In this document: piece after piece, positions 1 to 10,694 of the stretch
Layout: each line of letters starts with the position of its first letter
Numbering within the stretch: the stretch's first letter is position 1
Assembly: GCA_032717465.1 (NCBI GenBank)
Contig: JAVRFU010003717.1
Span: forward strand, 71,001-135,000
Direction of reading: 5' to 3'
DNA from: Coenobita brevimanus
Taxonomy: Eukaryota > Arthropoda > Malacostraca > Decapoda > Coenobitidae
Length of the DNA stretch: 64,000 bases
The notes under the pieces: model-generated
Told to the model about the DNA's origin: nothing
Seen by the model: only the letters and a program-made list of their open reading frames with translations
The model's database searches: none
Program-made: the position numbers and the translations under genes

Positions 1-1108
1 AACAGCAGGGTGATGGAAGGGTGAGATGGTTATTGCAGGGTGAGGAAGGGTGAGATGGTTATTGCAGGGTGAGGGAAGGGTGAGATGGTTATTGCAGGGT
101 GAGGAAGGGTGAAATGGTTATTGCAGGGTTGGGAAGGGTGAGATGGTTATTGCAGGGTGAAGGAAGGGTGAGATGGTTATTGCAGGGTGATGGAAGGGTG
201 AGGAAGGGTGAGATGGTTATTGCAGGGTGGGGAAGGGTGAGATGGTTATTGCAGGGTGAGGAAGGGTGAAATGGTTATTGCAGGGTGGGGAAGGGTGAGA
301 TGGTTATTGCAGGGTGAGGGAAGGGTGAGATGGTTATTGCAGGGTGAGGAAGGGTGAGATGGTAACAGCAGGGTGATGGAAGGGTGAGATGGTTATTGCA
401 GGGTGAGGGAAGAGTGAGATGGTTATTGCAGGGTGAGGGAAAGGTGAGATGGTTATTGCAGGGGGAGGAAGGGTGAGATGGTTATTGCAGGGGGAGGAAG
501 GGGGAGATGGTTATTGCAGGGGGAGGAAGGGTGAGATGGTTATTTCAGGATGAGGAAGGGTGAGATGGATATTGCAGGGTGAGGAAGACTCTGATGGTTA
601 TTGCAGGGTGAGGAAGGGTGAGATGCTTATTGCAGGGTGAGGAAGGGTGAGATGCTTATTGCAGGGTGAGGAAGGGTGAGATGCTTATTGCAGGGTGAGG
701 AAGGGTGAGATGGTTATTGCAGGGCGAGGAAGGGTGAAATGGTTATTGCAGGGTGGGGAATGTTGAGATGGTTATTGCAGGGTGAGGAAGGGTGAGATGG
801 TTATTGCAGGGTGGGGAAGGGTGAGATGGTTATTGCAGGGTGAGGAAGGGTGAGATGGTTATTGCAGGGTGGGGAAGGGTGAGATGGTTATTGCAGGGTG
901 AGGAAGGGTGAGATGGTTATTGCAGGGTGGGGAAGGGTGAGATGGTTATTGCAGGGTGAGGGAAGGGTGATATGGTTATTGCAGGGTGAAGGAAAGGTGA
1001 GATGGTTATTGCAGGGTGAGGGAAGGGTGAGATGGTTATTGCAGGGGGAGGTAGGGTATTGCAGGGTGAGATGGTTATTGCAGGGTGAGGTAGGGTATTG
1101 CAGGGTGA
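1..1108. repeat. Minisatellite, 29-30 bp unit
   Basis: A tandem array is already running at the window edge, so its true left end is unseen. The unit is GGTGAGATGGTTATTGCAGG followed by GTGAGGAAG, with one-base length variants and point changes, in roughly 37 copies. It decays from about 1040 with shortened units and ends near 1108. Open frames across it come only from the repeat lacking stops and are not genes. Confidence 0.95.
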
Positions 1109-1233
1109 TGCAGGATAGGATGTTCCATAATAGTTCTGAACATACGACTTTCTCTGGGCTGGACAGAAGTATTATTTGCAACCCCAGGCTTATGTGGACG
1201 TGACAGCGAGGCACCACAAACTGAAATTGTCCC

Positions 1234-1296
<63 letters not shown>

Positions 1297-1301
1297 CGTG
1301 C

Positions 1302-1370
<69 letters not shown>

Positions 1371-1376
1371 TGTGTG
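1234..1376. repeat. (TG)n with CG-rich core
   Basis: A TG run of about 140 bp is interrupted near 1288-1306 by alternating CG steps. It is pure alternating purine-pyrimidine, so potentially Z-forming. Confidence 0.97.
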
Positions 1377-1577
1377 GAGCTGGACTGAGATACGGAGGCA
1401 ATTTTGGAACTACTGCATACCCAGGCAGCAGCGCTGATAAAATGGAGCAGGAGAGTTTCCCGTTTTAAATCAGTGCCAGCACCTGAAGGCGTCCCTCTCC
1501 AGCGCAAAGTTCGTGTTAGGTGGGGTTATTGGAATCTGTCATTTCAACACATCAATTTAGCAGGGTGAGGGGCGTGG

Positions 1578-1579
<2 letters not shown>

Positions 1580-1636
<57 letters not shown>
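1580..1636. repeat. (CA)n microsatellite
   Basis: Uninterrupted CA run. Confidence 0.97.
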
Positions 1637-1639
<3 letters not shown>

Positions 1640-1698
1640 TTTCATTTACTTGTTCCCCACCCTTCTTCATGAGGCAGGTGAGCTTGGAAGAGTCAGGC

Positions 1699-1900
1699 TG
1701 GGGTCACAGAGGGGTCAGGGGTCGTGGGTGTGGGCCTGGGTGTGGGCCTGGGTACAGGAAAGGGAATAAACATGTGGGTGTGGGTGTCTGGGGGGGTATA
1801 GGTGTAAGTGTAAGCTATTGTGTACGTTATTATTATGAAAGCGTGAATGATAACAGGTTTTATATTGCGAGAGTGTAAGTGTGGGTGTGGGCGTAAGTCT
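1699..1900 (+). repeat. Degenerate GTGTGGG-rich repeat
   Basis: Irregular recurrences of GGGTGTGGGCCTGGGTGTGG-like sequence. The reverse complement resembles the CACGCCCACAC-type sequence at 35.2-36.4 kb and 56.45 kb, so it is probably a decayed piece of that dispersed repeat. Confidence 0.55.
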
Positions 1901-1910
1901 CTAGAGATGT

Positions 1911-1911
<1 letters not shown>

Positions 1912-2000
<89 letters not shown>
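1912..2000. repeat. (TG)n microsatellite
   Basis: Perfect TG run of 89 bp. Confidence 0.97.
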
Positions 2001-2002
<2 letters not shown>

Positions 2003-2083
2003 ACATTTTATTCGTGGGCCAACCGACGCAAAGTTAATAGAAGCAGCCTGTGCTAGTTTGTGCTTCTGCTTCTTATGCCTCTA

Positions 2084-2312
2084 TGACTCGTATTGTTGTC
2101 GGTTATGGAAGCTCCCAAACATCTCTTTCTAAGCCATTTATTTTTATTTTTTATACGTTACTGTCGTCTTCTATGTTGATTAAAGCATTCTAATATCGTC
2201 ATACTCTCCATAAATAAATTAACAAGATGATATCAACCAACCGGATTAAAAAAAAAAAAAATCGTTGAGGAAGAGGTGCTTGGGATCCTCCTTCATGAAA
2301 GAGAATAGAGGT
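2084..2312. mobile_element. Harbinger-type MITE copy (decayed)
   Basis: It carries degenerate versions of both ends of the family defined at 57526-57748: CTCGTATTGTTGTCGGTTAT on the left and AGGTGCTTGGGATCCTCC on the right. The shared interior (TTATTTTT, ATATCGTCATACT, AAATCGTTGAGGAA) lies between. There is no coding capacity. Family membership rests on alignment by eye. Confidence 0.65.
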
Positions 2313-2384
2313 TCATGCCTGGGCCTTGTACTGTACTCTAAGCGGCGTATAGCCTAATTGTAGGTTTCGTAGCACTGCTCCCTC

Positions 2385-2540
2385 AGATAATTATTTTGCA
2401 GATAACGCCTTAACATTCACTTATATTTTATTTAAATCTCTTTAATATCGTCACACTTTGCATCACTGATATATGGTAAATAATGAGAGGTAACCTGCAG
2501 AATAAATCGCTAGGGCAAATGTATCACGAAATACGGTTAG
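2385..2540. mobile_element. Harbinger-type MITE remnant
   Basis: It shares TTTAATATCGTCACACTTTG and AATAAATCGCTAGGG with the MITE interior and ends in an ATACGG-like terminus. The left end is poorly preserved. Confidence 0.45.
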
Positions 2541-2969
2541 AATACGGTAGGTTACTGTCATAAATGTGAATGTGTGAATGTTGAGCTAATGGGTACGCAT
2601 TTTAATTTTCTGGGTAGTGGTATATATGTGGGTGTGTCGATAGGTAGATTGGTAGGTTGGTAGGTAGTTGGGTAGGTAAGTGCCACCAGTGGTAATAAGT
2701 GAATATTATAGAGAATCGTTGCCATTGATGTCGGTACCGTATAGTATCGTAGATTTCTGCTGCTGCCAAATGTACTGTAGCTTAGGAGTTTGTAACTTGG
2801 CAAGGCACCTCTGTCACCAGTAATGTGGGCTGGTACCGTACCATTAAAAAGTCGTGTGGCGTTGGGTAGCGTGGAGATTGTATCGTAAGTGAAGGTGACC
2901 TATAAACACTGGGGTTAACGGGTGTTACTGTGACGCAGTTATAGTGTTCATTTATAAATGATTAGGCTA
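2541..2969. other. No gene seen
   Basis: Unique-looking sequence with a short GTAGGTTGGTAGGTAG run near 2643-2675. No exon, RNA gene or terminal repeats are recognisable. Confidence 0.5.
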
Positions 2970-3090
2970 TGGGCGTGGGTGTCGAGGATTGAATGTGAGT
3001 GCGGGTGCGGGTGTGGGTGTGGGCCTAACTGTGCGTGCGGATGTCAAGGATTATGAATGTGGGTGTAAGTGTGGATGTGGGTACAGGATA
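2970..3090 (+). repeat. Degenerate GTGTGGGCGTGGG repeat
   Basis: Irregular GGGTGTGGGCGTGGGTGT-like units. The same sequence type recurs at 3630-3655 and, in reverse complement, at 36.35 kb and 56.45 kb. Confidence 0.55.
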
Positions 3091-3204
3091 GGTTATAATC
3101 ACGTGGATATTGGTGGCTGAAGATATGTTGGCGTCAGTCTGTGGCCTAACTGAAGAAACTTGTACGTATTACCTTGAAAACGTGTTTAGTGTTCCGCCGC
3201 CTGC

Positions 3205-3295
3205 CCTGCTCTTCTCTCTGAGCACTATGAAAATCAGTGTGGTGAATCCGCAACAACCGACACTGGTGACCTCATCTGGCCTCAGATCAATGCCA
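3205..3295 (+). repeat. Short dispersed repeat, copy 1 of 2
   Basis: ATCAGTGTGGTGAATCCGCA and the following 40 bases match the segment at 8618-8690 with scattered substitutions. It is an anonymous dispersed repeat. Confidence 0.6.
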
Positions 3296-3339
3296 TAGGG
3301 ATCGCCAACTGCAGGTCCACCACACTGATTTGAGTCCGT

Positions 3340-3363
3340 GGAGAGAGAGAGAGAGAGAGAGAG
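3340..3363. repeat. (GA)n microsatellite
   Basis: Short GA run. Confidence 0.95.
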
Positions 3364-3394
3364 GAGGCGACAAAACTGTTGGTGATAACTTGTT

Positions 3395-3585
3395 TCACCT
3401 TAACTTGGTAGAGATATTCAACTTTTGCAGATTTGTTCCCGTAACGCAATGGTATACCAAGACAATATTACGACTAGGCTACATCGTCACTGCACTTCTC
3501 CGTGACAAAATCATGTTCTTGTGTTAATCTGTTGTTATATTTCAGCGCTCAAGATGGAAAGATGTGAATTTTAGGCCCTGTTATT
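3395..3585 (+). repeat. Dispersed repeat family R1, copy 1
   Basis: Resembles 20308-20480 and 56190-56385. Shared landmarks in order: CACCTTAACTTGG near the start, a CACTGCACTTCTC-like block, TAATCTGTTGTTAT, then CTCAAGATGGAAAGATG followed by AATTTTAGGCC. It is non-coding and flanked downstream by the GTGTGGGCGTGGG motif. Confidence 0.6.
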
Positions 3586-3739
3586 GTGAAAAAGCATCGA
3601 ATATACTATAGGCGTCCGGAGAAGTGTTGATGAGGGTGTGGGCGTGGGTGTGGACAAGTGTGTGGCAGAGGACAAAATTGTCTCTCCACAAAGGATGAGA
3701 GATGTATAAGGCAAAGAAGCACTTTCAAACATGCTCGTA

Positions 3740-3740
<1 letters not shown>

Positions 3741-3789
<49 letters not shown>
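3741..3789. repeat. (CT)n followed by (CA)n
   Basis: A CT run passes directly into a CA run. Confidence 0.95.
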
Positions 3790-4078
3790 TACTCCTCAGT
3801 CGACGCAAAATTATTTAAACCAGATTCCCCCTCCCCCACTCTCTGAGCACACACAAGTTAACTGCTAAAAGAGCACTATATACTTTTTTGGCTAGTTTAG
3901 TATGCAGTAAATTATGTAAATAATATCTTGGTTAAATATTTAGAGGCTAGCATGAATACTGATGACCTTCCTTTAGTGACTGGCGTTAAATGGTACTGGT
4001 ATGCATATCAATACTGTTTGGAGGTCTAAAGATAGAGGCCAATGGGTTTTTGTAATGGGTGTGTGTCTGGGTATTGGA

Positions 4079-4080
<2 letters not shown>

Positions 4081-4129
<49 letters not shown>

Positions 4130-4206
4130 TGTGTGTGTGTGTGTCTGTGTGTGTGTGTGTCTGTGTGTCTGTCTGTCTGTCTCTGTCTGTCTGTCTGTCT
4201 GTCTGT
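4081..4206. repeat. Compound (TG)n/(TCTG)n microsatellite
   Basis: A TG run with periodic TC interruptions grades into TCTG units. Confidence 0.95.
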
Positions 4207-4439
4207 TTACAGACGCAAACAAACAGTGGTTGTGAAAGACGGGAAGAGATTGGAGGTCCTGAGTATTAAGTGGGCATGCCAGGGAAGAATGGAATACGTC
4301 TGAGAATGTGAATGAAAGATAATTAGAAACCCGGAGCAAGCGAGTAAGAAAAAAAAATTATGATCTCTGGACTGACACAGAAAGATCATTAAAAAGAGAC
4401 TGTTCATTTGTAAAGATTGTTCGTATGGTCAGTAAAATC

Positions 4440-4562
4440 CTTTGGGCGTAGCATGAATAATTATCTAATAGAAGGCACGGCAGAGAAGGAATTAAGATGT
4501 AATAACCAAAATAAATCGTTAAAGAAGATGTGTTAGGGCGGCTTCTTAACTAACAGAACGCT
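4440..4562. mobile_element. Harbinger-type MITE, right-half remnant
   Basis: AAAATAAATCGTTAAAGAAG and GTGTTAGGGCGGCTTCTTAA match the right half of the 57526-57748 consensus. The left half is absent or too diverged. Confidence 0.5.
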
Positions 4563-4883
4563 TAAACCATTTTCTGGTGGGGGAGGGGGATTAGGAGTCT
4601 CTATCTCCTCAACTATTTTGTTGTCATTCGGCACTCTGATACTTTCCTATATATTATGTAGTTAAACAATGTCGATATGAAAAAGGTATCAATAACGTAC
4701 AACACAAAATCACTGCCTCCACCAGGACGATGTCTTTATTGTGTTTTCGTCCTCCCTGCAGCGGTGGCCGAATTGTTCTTCTTAGCAGCGAAACTGCCGG
4801 CCCGACAGTGACATGGTTCAGTTCCTGGTGCGGGCAGTAGATACGGTACCACCAATCTTGTGAGCTCAGGAGGCGCCTCAACT
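4563..4883. other. No gene seen
   Basis: Mixed-composition sequence without recognisable exons or element ends. Confidence 0.5.
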
Positions 4884-5166
4884 CAGCACCTACTCAGCAG
4901 TTTAAGTCATCAGCATATACCACACTGATATTCCCTTGTTTCAGCACCTACTCGACAGTTAAAGTCTGCAGCATATAGCACACAAATATTCCCTTGTATC
5001 AGCACCTACTCAGCAGTCTAAGTCAGCAGCACAAAGCACACTAATATTCCTTTGTATCAGCACCTACTATCTAAGTCAGCAGCACAAAGCACACTAATAT
5101 TCCCTTGTATCAGCATCTACTCAGCAGATAAAGCCAGCAACACAGAACACATGAATATTCCCCCGT
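4884..5166 (+). repeat. Minisatellite, 58 bp unit, 5 copies
   Basis: Five tandem copies begin CAGCACCTACTCAGCAG and end ATATTCCCTTGTAT. The fourth copy carries a short deletion after CAGCACCTACT. Copies differ by several substitutions, so the array is not recent. Confidence 0.9.
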
Positions 5167-5450
5167 CTGTTATGTATGTTTATTTTCTTGGGGATAATTT
5201 GGATAAAAAAACCATACCAAAGAGTAAAACATGTCATATACAGGAAAATATGGGAAGGGGAGGTTCTATGGGTTATACTACGGTACGCTAATAGGATATG
5301 AACCTACAGGCAGGGTTGGTCAGGAATTCGCTCCCTATAGGGGCATCCTCCTCCTCCTCTCCTTATATAATTATAACGACCGTACCACGGACACCAAGTA
5401 TAGAGTGAAGGTCTGGATGGAGGAAATATATCACGTACTCCCCCTCCCCC

Positions 5451-5454
<4 letters not shown>

Positions 5455-5481
<27 letters not shown>
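5455..5481. repeat. (CT)n microsatellite
   Basis: CT run. Confidence 0.95.
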
Positions 5482-5485
<4 letters not shown>

Positions 5486-5672
5486 TCGTTTCACTTCATT
5501 TTCATTCTTTGCCGAGTGACAACTCTTCCTAATTTTACATTTAATAATAAGTACAAAAAGAAAAACAAAGTAGGCATGTGACAATTAAATTCCCTCTATC
5601 ACACTGCGCACCTAAAAAGTAAAGAAGGAAAGAAAAAAAAGGCGTCACTCTACCCAAGGCACTCTGCAACGG

Positions 5673-5673
<1 letters not shown>

Positions 5674-5747
<74 letters not shown>

Positions 5748-5765
5748 CACACACACACACACACA
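5674..5765. repeat. (CA)n microsatellite
   Basis: CA run of about 90 bp with one GC interruption near 5741. Confidence 0.97.
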
Positions 5766-6221
5766 ATCACCAAATCCCTCTCACGCGCAGCAAACCTCTA
5801 AAAGTCGTCTCTGAGAAAGCAAGAAATGCCATCAGGGAATCGACTCCCGCTAAGCACACGGCTGCACTTGGCACCTGGGTGTAAGGTAATGGGTTTGAGG
5901 GCTAATGGTGGGGACGGCGTGTGTCTGCAGTGTGTGTGTCCTCTGCCTCCATTAGTGTGGTGTTCGGGGCCGTCTTCCCTGCTGCCAGCCTAAAAGCACA
6001 CCGCCACAGGGAGACGCGGGGGTGGGGGGAGGCGGGAGGAAAAAAATAGAGGAAAAAGAGAAAAGAGAAATGACAATACTGGTAGACCAATATGCAATGT
6101 GAGTATATAGAAGACATATTTGTACTCATGCATATACACATACATATGAATTACATAAATATGTATAGATGTAGACATAAATATACACATATACACAACA
6201 CATATGTGCATATAATGTACC

Positions 6222-6222
<1 letters not shown>
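5766..6222. other. No gene seen
   Basis: Ordinary-looking sequence. From 6115 it is rich in ATATACACATA, which leads into the simple repeat that follows. Confidence 0.5.
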
Positions 6223-6285
<63 letters not shown>

Positions 6286-6286
6286 C
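6223..6286. repeat. (CT)n then (TATC)n
   Basis: A CT run is followed by five TATC units. Confidence 0.95.
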
Positions 6287-6539
6287 AGTGGTATCTATAT
6301 ATCAATCTATCCATCTCTAATCCACTTTTCCACCATAAACATAAGTGACGTGACGTATGATCCAGAAATAAAAAGAAAATGCACAAACGTGAAAGAAATG
6401 GACCACCAACTCATCCACACACAATTCTAGCCTTCTGACTCCTGGCACCCCGTCACTGCCCAATCCATATACCCGGTACTGTATAATACACTTATTTACA
6501 GCCATGCATATGAAGAGAGGGCGTGCGATTGTTTTACTC

Positions 6540-6542
<3 letters not shown>

Positions 6543-6598
<56 letters not shown>
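6543..6598. repeat. (TG)n microsatellite
   Basis: Perfect TG run. Confidence 0.97.
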
Positions 6599-6601
<3 letters not shown>

Positions 6602-6688
6602 GAAAATGAACTGATTTGATCTTATTTAGGCCTATTCCAAAGTTAGACGAAGGGAAGAGGTCAGCCAAGGGCCTGACCGATTATTATT

Positions 6689-6861
6689 AAAAGCAGCAGT
6701 GGTAGTAGTAGTAACGATAGTAGTAGTGGTAGTAGTAGCAGTAATAGTAGTGTCGATAGTATTGGTGGTGGTGGTGGTGGTGGTGGTGGTGGTGGTGGTG
6801 GTGGTGGTGGTGGTGGTAGTAGTAGTAGGAGTAGTAGTAGTAGTAGTAGTAATAGTGGCAC
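6689..6861. repeat. (AGT)n/(GGT)n trinucleotide block
   Basis: Degenerate GTA repeats flank a pure GGT run at about 6763-6817. Confidence 0.95.
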
Positions 6862-6889
6862 TGGTATTAGTATTTTAGAATATTAGTGA

Positions 6890-7420
6890 AAAGATCAAGG
6901 TCACATAGCGGGATCAACTTAAACAACTTTTATCAGAGTTACACCAAACGTTATGGAAGGGTTCAGGATAATCCGGGGAGAAAGATTTTATTCTGAAAGC
7001 AATTAGTCAAAGATCAAGGTCACAGGGACAGTTCAAAGGTTATGTTCACAGGGCAACATCGAATTCAATAGCCGTGTATCTGATTTACATTAATTTTGAT
7101 GGCAGAGTTCAGAGTAAGGCAAGAATGAAGAGATCTGACCGTGAGCATAACCCATCAAAGGTCAAGGTCACAAAGCTATCAGTGAAATGTTCAACGCCAT
7201 AACTCCCACACTTTTAATTCGATTTGGACCAAACTGGGTGGAAGGTTTGAGGATCAGTCAAGAATGAAGAGACTGAAAATAAGTCAGATCTCAAGGTCAC
7301 AGGGTAAGCTCAACTCATTTTTCATCTGATCTGGACCTATGTTGGTGGAAGTGTTAAGGATCAAACAAGGATGAAGTAATTTGATTTTGAGAACCACTAG
7401 TCGAATGTCAAGGTCACTGG
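6890..7420 (+). repeat. Degenerate tandem repeat carrying TCAAGGTCA
   Basis: TCAAGGTCA occurs at 6895, 7014, 7162, 7291 and 7408, a period of 117-148 bp. Between occurrences the units share GATTTGGACCAAACTGGGTG-like and GTTNAGGATCA-like segments. It is an old tandem repeat with no coding potential. Confidence 0.75.
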
Positions 7421-7583
7421 ACACGGGCAAATGTTTCGGGCATTGCACTCACTGGATGCTGCCTCTTGTTTGTACTTTTCCGTCGACTATCAAGTTTAAA
7501 AAGTGTAATGTGTGAACACCATTTCCCATGTGCTCCTTCCAACATACCATGCCAACTCCATCTCCTGTCTACTTCTTCCTCTC

Positions 7584-7802
7584 GACCCGTATTGCCGTAG
7601 GGTGAGCAAGCTTACTAACATTTCTTCCTTAATTATTAAATTTGCATATTACACCTTACTAGTCTTTTGTGTCACATCTATTCCTTTGTATCATCGACAC
7701 AGATTGCTTAAATAGGATAAAACCAATTAAATAAAATGGCAAACGTAGAAATAAATTGGTAGGGAAAGGGTGTTTGGGAGCTTCTTTATCAGACGAGAAA
7801 TG
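7584..7802. mobile_element. Harbinger-type MITE copy (decayed)
   Basis: The left end CCCGTATTGCCGTAGGGTGA and the right part GGGTGTTTGGGAGCTTCTTT then CAGACGAGAA correspond to the family termini. The interior AAATAAATTGGTAGGGAAA also matches. Confidence 0.65.
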
Positions 7803-8322
7803 ACCCCTTGACTTCCATACCTCCCTTCCTCACAATTTAACGTACAAAAAACATTCTTTTATTTTTGCTAGCATGCCTCTTCCAACCTCCCAGCTCACTC
7901 AGGCAGCGCATTCACCACCTTATCTGCATCCATTGTCTCCATCTTACCATACCATCTACGCACGTCTCCTTTGTTATCAGCAGACTTCTTTACCAAACAT
8001 CTTTCCCGGATTTCATTTTTTAATTCTGTCCACAGGGCGAACTCACTCACATCCTCAGGAGTCACAGTGTTATTATGTAGAGAGAGAGAGAGAGAGAGAG
8101 AGAGAGCAGCCACCCTGGATAAACTCTGGGATTAGGTATCTGGAAATTAACAGATGATTGCTCTCCTTCGACTACGGTATTATAGCCTACTAACAGACCT
8201 ATCCATTTCCTCCCTCTCTCTGGTGCACTATGAGGAAGGAGAGACAAGCACGAGTAGGACATTAAACAATTACTCACCCACCTTATCCAAAATATATGAC
8301 AGTCAGCTGCCGTCGTGGGGTT
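7803..8322. other. No gene seen; contains (GA)n
   Basis: Apart from a (GA)n run at 8079-8106 there is no recognisable feature. Open frames here lack family resemblance. Confidence 0.5.

Positions 8323-8361
<39 letters not shown>
8323..8361. repeat. (CT)n microsatellite
   Basis: CT run. Confidence 0.95.
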
Positions 8362-8364
<3 letters not shown>

Positions 8365-8406
8365 ATGAATCCTAATAAATTCACGTAAGTGCACTGTAAG
8401 AAAAGC

Positions 8407-8408
<2 letters not shown>

Positions 8409-8471
<63 letters not shown>
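8409..8471. repeat. (TG)n microsatellite
   Basis: Perfect TG run. Confidence 0.97.
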
Positions 8472-8473
<2 letters not shown>

Positions 8474-8617
8474 CATTTTACATAATTCTAGCCATTTCCT
8501 TGGATTTTATATCATTCTGTATTTATAACACAGGATAAATGTTGAATGAGAATGTAATATTACAAATGACTTATGTACAATCAACCTACGTCCTCAGCTT
8601 TTCCCCGTTATTCTTTC

Positions 8618-8690
8618 TATGATTTTCGAAATTCAGTGTGGTGCATCCGCAGCAACTGTCACTGACGAATTTATCTGGCCACAGGTAAGA
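8618..8690 (+). repeat. Short dispersed repeat, copy 2 of 2
   Basis: Counterpart of 3205-3295: TTCAGTGTGGTGCATCCGCA followed by a related CACTGACGAATTTATCTGGCC block. Confidence 0.6.
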
Positions 8691-8799
8691 AAATTTTATA
8701 TGGGTCCAAACTGACATCTCCAAAACGAGAAACGAAAACAATAGCCATTGACTGATGTGGCTTAGTGATAAATAATTTACCGTATATAGCTATAGGTAA

Positions 8800-10290
8800 T
8801 GTAAACTATCCTAACCTTAAGAAATCCAGGCCAACCAAAACTCATCCATTCTAACTAATCTAATCCAGCTTGGCCAAATTCAACTCACGCCAAATAACCA
8901 TGACCTAAACCAACACAATCCAACGTACCATAACTCTCACAGACTCAGCTTACCCTGTCGGAACCGAGCTGACAGAAGTGCAACAACAATTATGGCCATT
9001 GTTCTGGAGCCTCAGTAAGCCCCTATCCAACCACCAAAACCCAACCCAACCCAGTTCACCCTAACCCAACCCAACCAAACTTGCCTTGGTCCAGTCACCC
9101 TACCCTGACCTATCCTAACCTAACCTAACCAAACCACTACCGGTACTAATTCAATCCAACTGAACAGTTAAATCCACCCTAATCTATTTATTAATCTAAC
9201 CCAACGCAGTGCAATCCATTCAAAGTTAATTCAGCTCAATCCAATAAAAGCGAGCCTAACCCAAATCAGTGCAATCCAAGCCCACCTAACCCAACTCAGT
9301 TCAATCCAGGCCGGCCTAACCCAACTCAGTCCAATCGAAGTCCACCTAACCCAACTCTGTCTAATCCGACACAATCTAACCTAACATAATCTAATTTCAT
9401 GTAACTTAATCCAATCGCATCTAATCACACTCAGTCTAGTCTAAGACAATTAAGGACAGTGCGACATAACTGAGGAAGCAGGGGGGGTACATACTGTAGA
9501 TTCTGTAAACAGTCCCCCTGCTTTTACACCTCGCCATACCACTCCACCATCTAACCCTCATAACCAAACGCAATACAGTCCACCACAGCCTAACCTAACC
9601 CAGATCACTCAGCCAAGACAAGCTCGCAAGTGAAATTCCTCGAGTTAAATTCTCATGCTGGTCAGACTGGTGGGCATAGTTTGTTTCCTCGCTGTCCCTC
9701 TTCACTCAGTAGTAACAGGGGGAGCAGGCTGTGTTTCAGATTGTTGCCTGTTTTATTCTGACAAAACATTCCAAAAGCTGATAATGTATTATTTATTCCT
9801 GTTCAATTAATAGGCTTGTTCTTGCAAATATTAGTCTTAATTACCATTCTGTAATCAATATACTGGTACCTTAATCTTAATCCTTCTTTTTTCTTCCGTT
9901 TAATCCAGTCCACCCGAACTGACTATAAGCTAACCTAATTAAAATCAATTAATAAGGGTGTGGGTGGCTTAGGGACATGCAAATACGGTACTCTGTAACC
10001 AAGACTTACCTAGCGCTACACTCACCATTCCATCATAACTCAATCTAACCTAATCAAACCTAACTCATTCCAACCCAGTATCATCCAGTCAAAACCAATC
10101 TAACCTAACCCAACACAACCCAGCTTAATCTATATCAACACACCTTAACTCACTCCAATATAACTCACCTTAACCTCACCCACCCTAACCACAGTAAACC
10201 CAGCACATTCCAACTCAACATAATGCTCTCTAACCTAACCTAACCTAGCTCAGTCCAGTCTAACCAATGCTACGTAATACAGCCAACCAA
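8800..10290 (-). repeat. Degenerate telomere-like (TTAGG)n/(TTGGG)n block
   Basis: On the + strand the segment is dominated by CCTAA, CCCAA and CTCAA pentamers in variable phase. Short perfect runs of the complement of TTAGG lie at about 9114-9130, 9589-9600 and 10230-10247. TTAGG is the usual arthropod telomere unit (established knowledge). Here the copies are diverged and internal, so this is interstitial or a pentamer satellite rather than a chromosome end. The stretch at 9640-9960 is mostly free of the motif. Confidence 0.8.
9475..9520. other. G/C hairpin inside telomere-like block
   Basis: AAGCAGGGGG pairs with CCCCCTGCTT across a loop of about 26 bases. A G-run and C-run pair of similar layout, again followed by TACACCTC and CTCCACC, lies at 10509-10590. 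Confidence 0.6.
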
Positions 10291-10508
10291 TTCAATCTGA
10301 GACTTTTTTTTTTCATTCTAGGTACCTGCAGACGAATACCGGTATATATTAGTTTTTGAGAGAAATCTGTTGGCGAAGGGTTTCATGAAGACTACATATA
10401 CAGCCTCTTTACTTTCCGAAATCTCTCCATACAAGAAAACAATCCGTGGATGCAGTAAAGGATGAAATATAAGTTATCGTAGCGAAGGGGTTACGCTAGT
10501 ACAGGAAT

Positions 10509-10590
10509 TGTGGAGGGGGGGGAATGTAGTTAATCCATGTGCATGACCCCCCCCCCCCGCGTTGTTGCTACACCTCACACTCCACCGCCA
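10509..10590. repeat. Homopolymer G9/C13 inverted pair
   Basis: A run of G and a run of C about 30 bases apart could pair. The following TACACCTCACACTCCACC matches the sequence after the 9475-9520 hairpin, so the two are related. Confidence 0.6.
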
Positions 10591-10639
10591 AGGAAGGGGA
10601 GAGGGACTGATTTGACGATAAGCTGCTTTGTCACCCTCG

Positions 10640-10642
<3 letters not shown>

Positions 10643-10690
<48 letters not shown>
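10643..10690. repeat. (CT)n microsatellite
   Basis: CT run of 48 bp. Confidence 0.97.

Positions 10691-10694
<4 letters not shown>

Noticed and set aside
1176..1507. Open frames coding Cys-Val or Thr-His repeats across CA/TG runs (also at 1914, 4001, 5541, 34193, 43237, 50777 and elsewhere)
   Set aside because: They are translations of dinucleotide repeats in all frames and carry no domain or exon signal.
8800..10290. True chromosome end
   Set aside because: The pentamers are degenerate and unique sequence continues for tens of kilobases on both sides.
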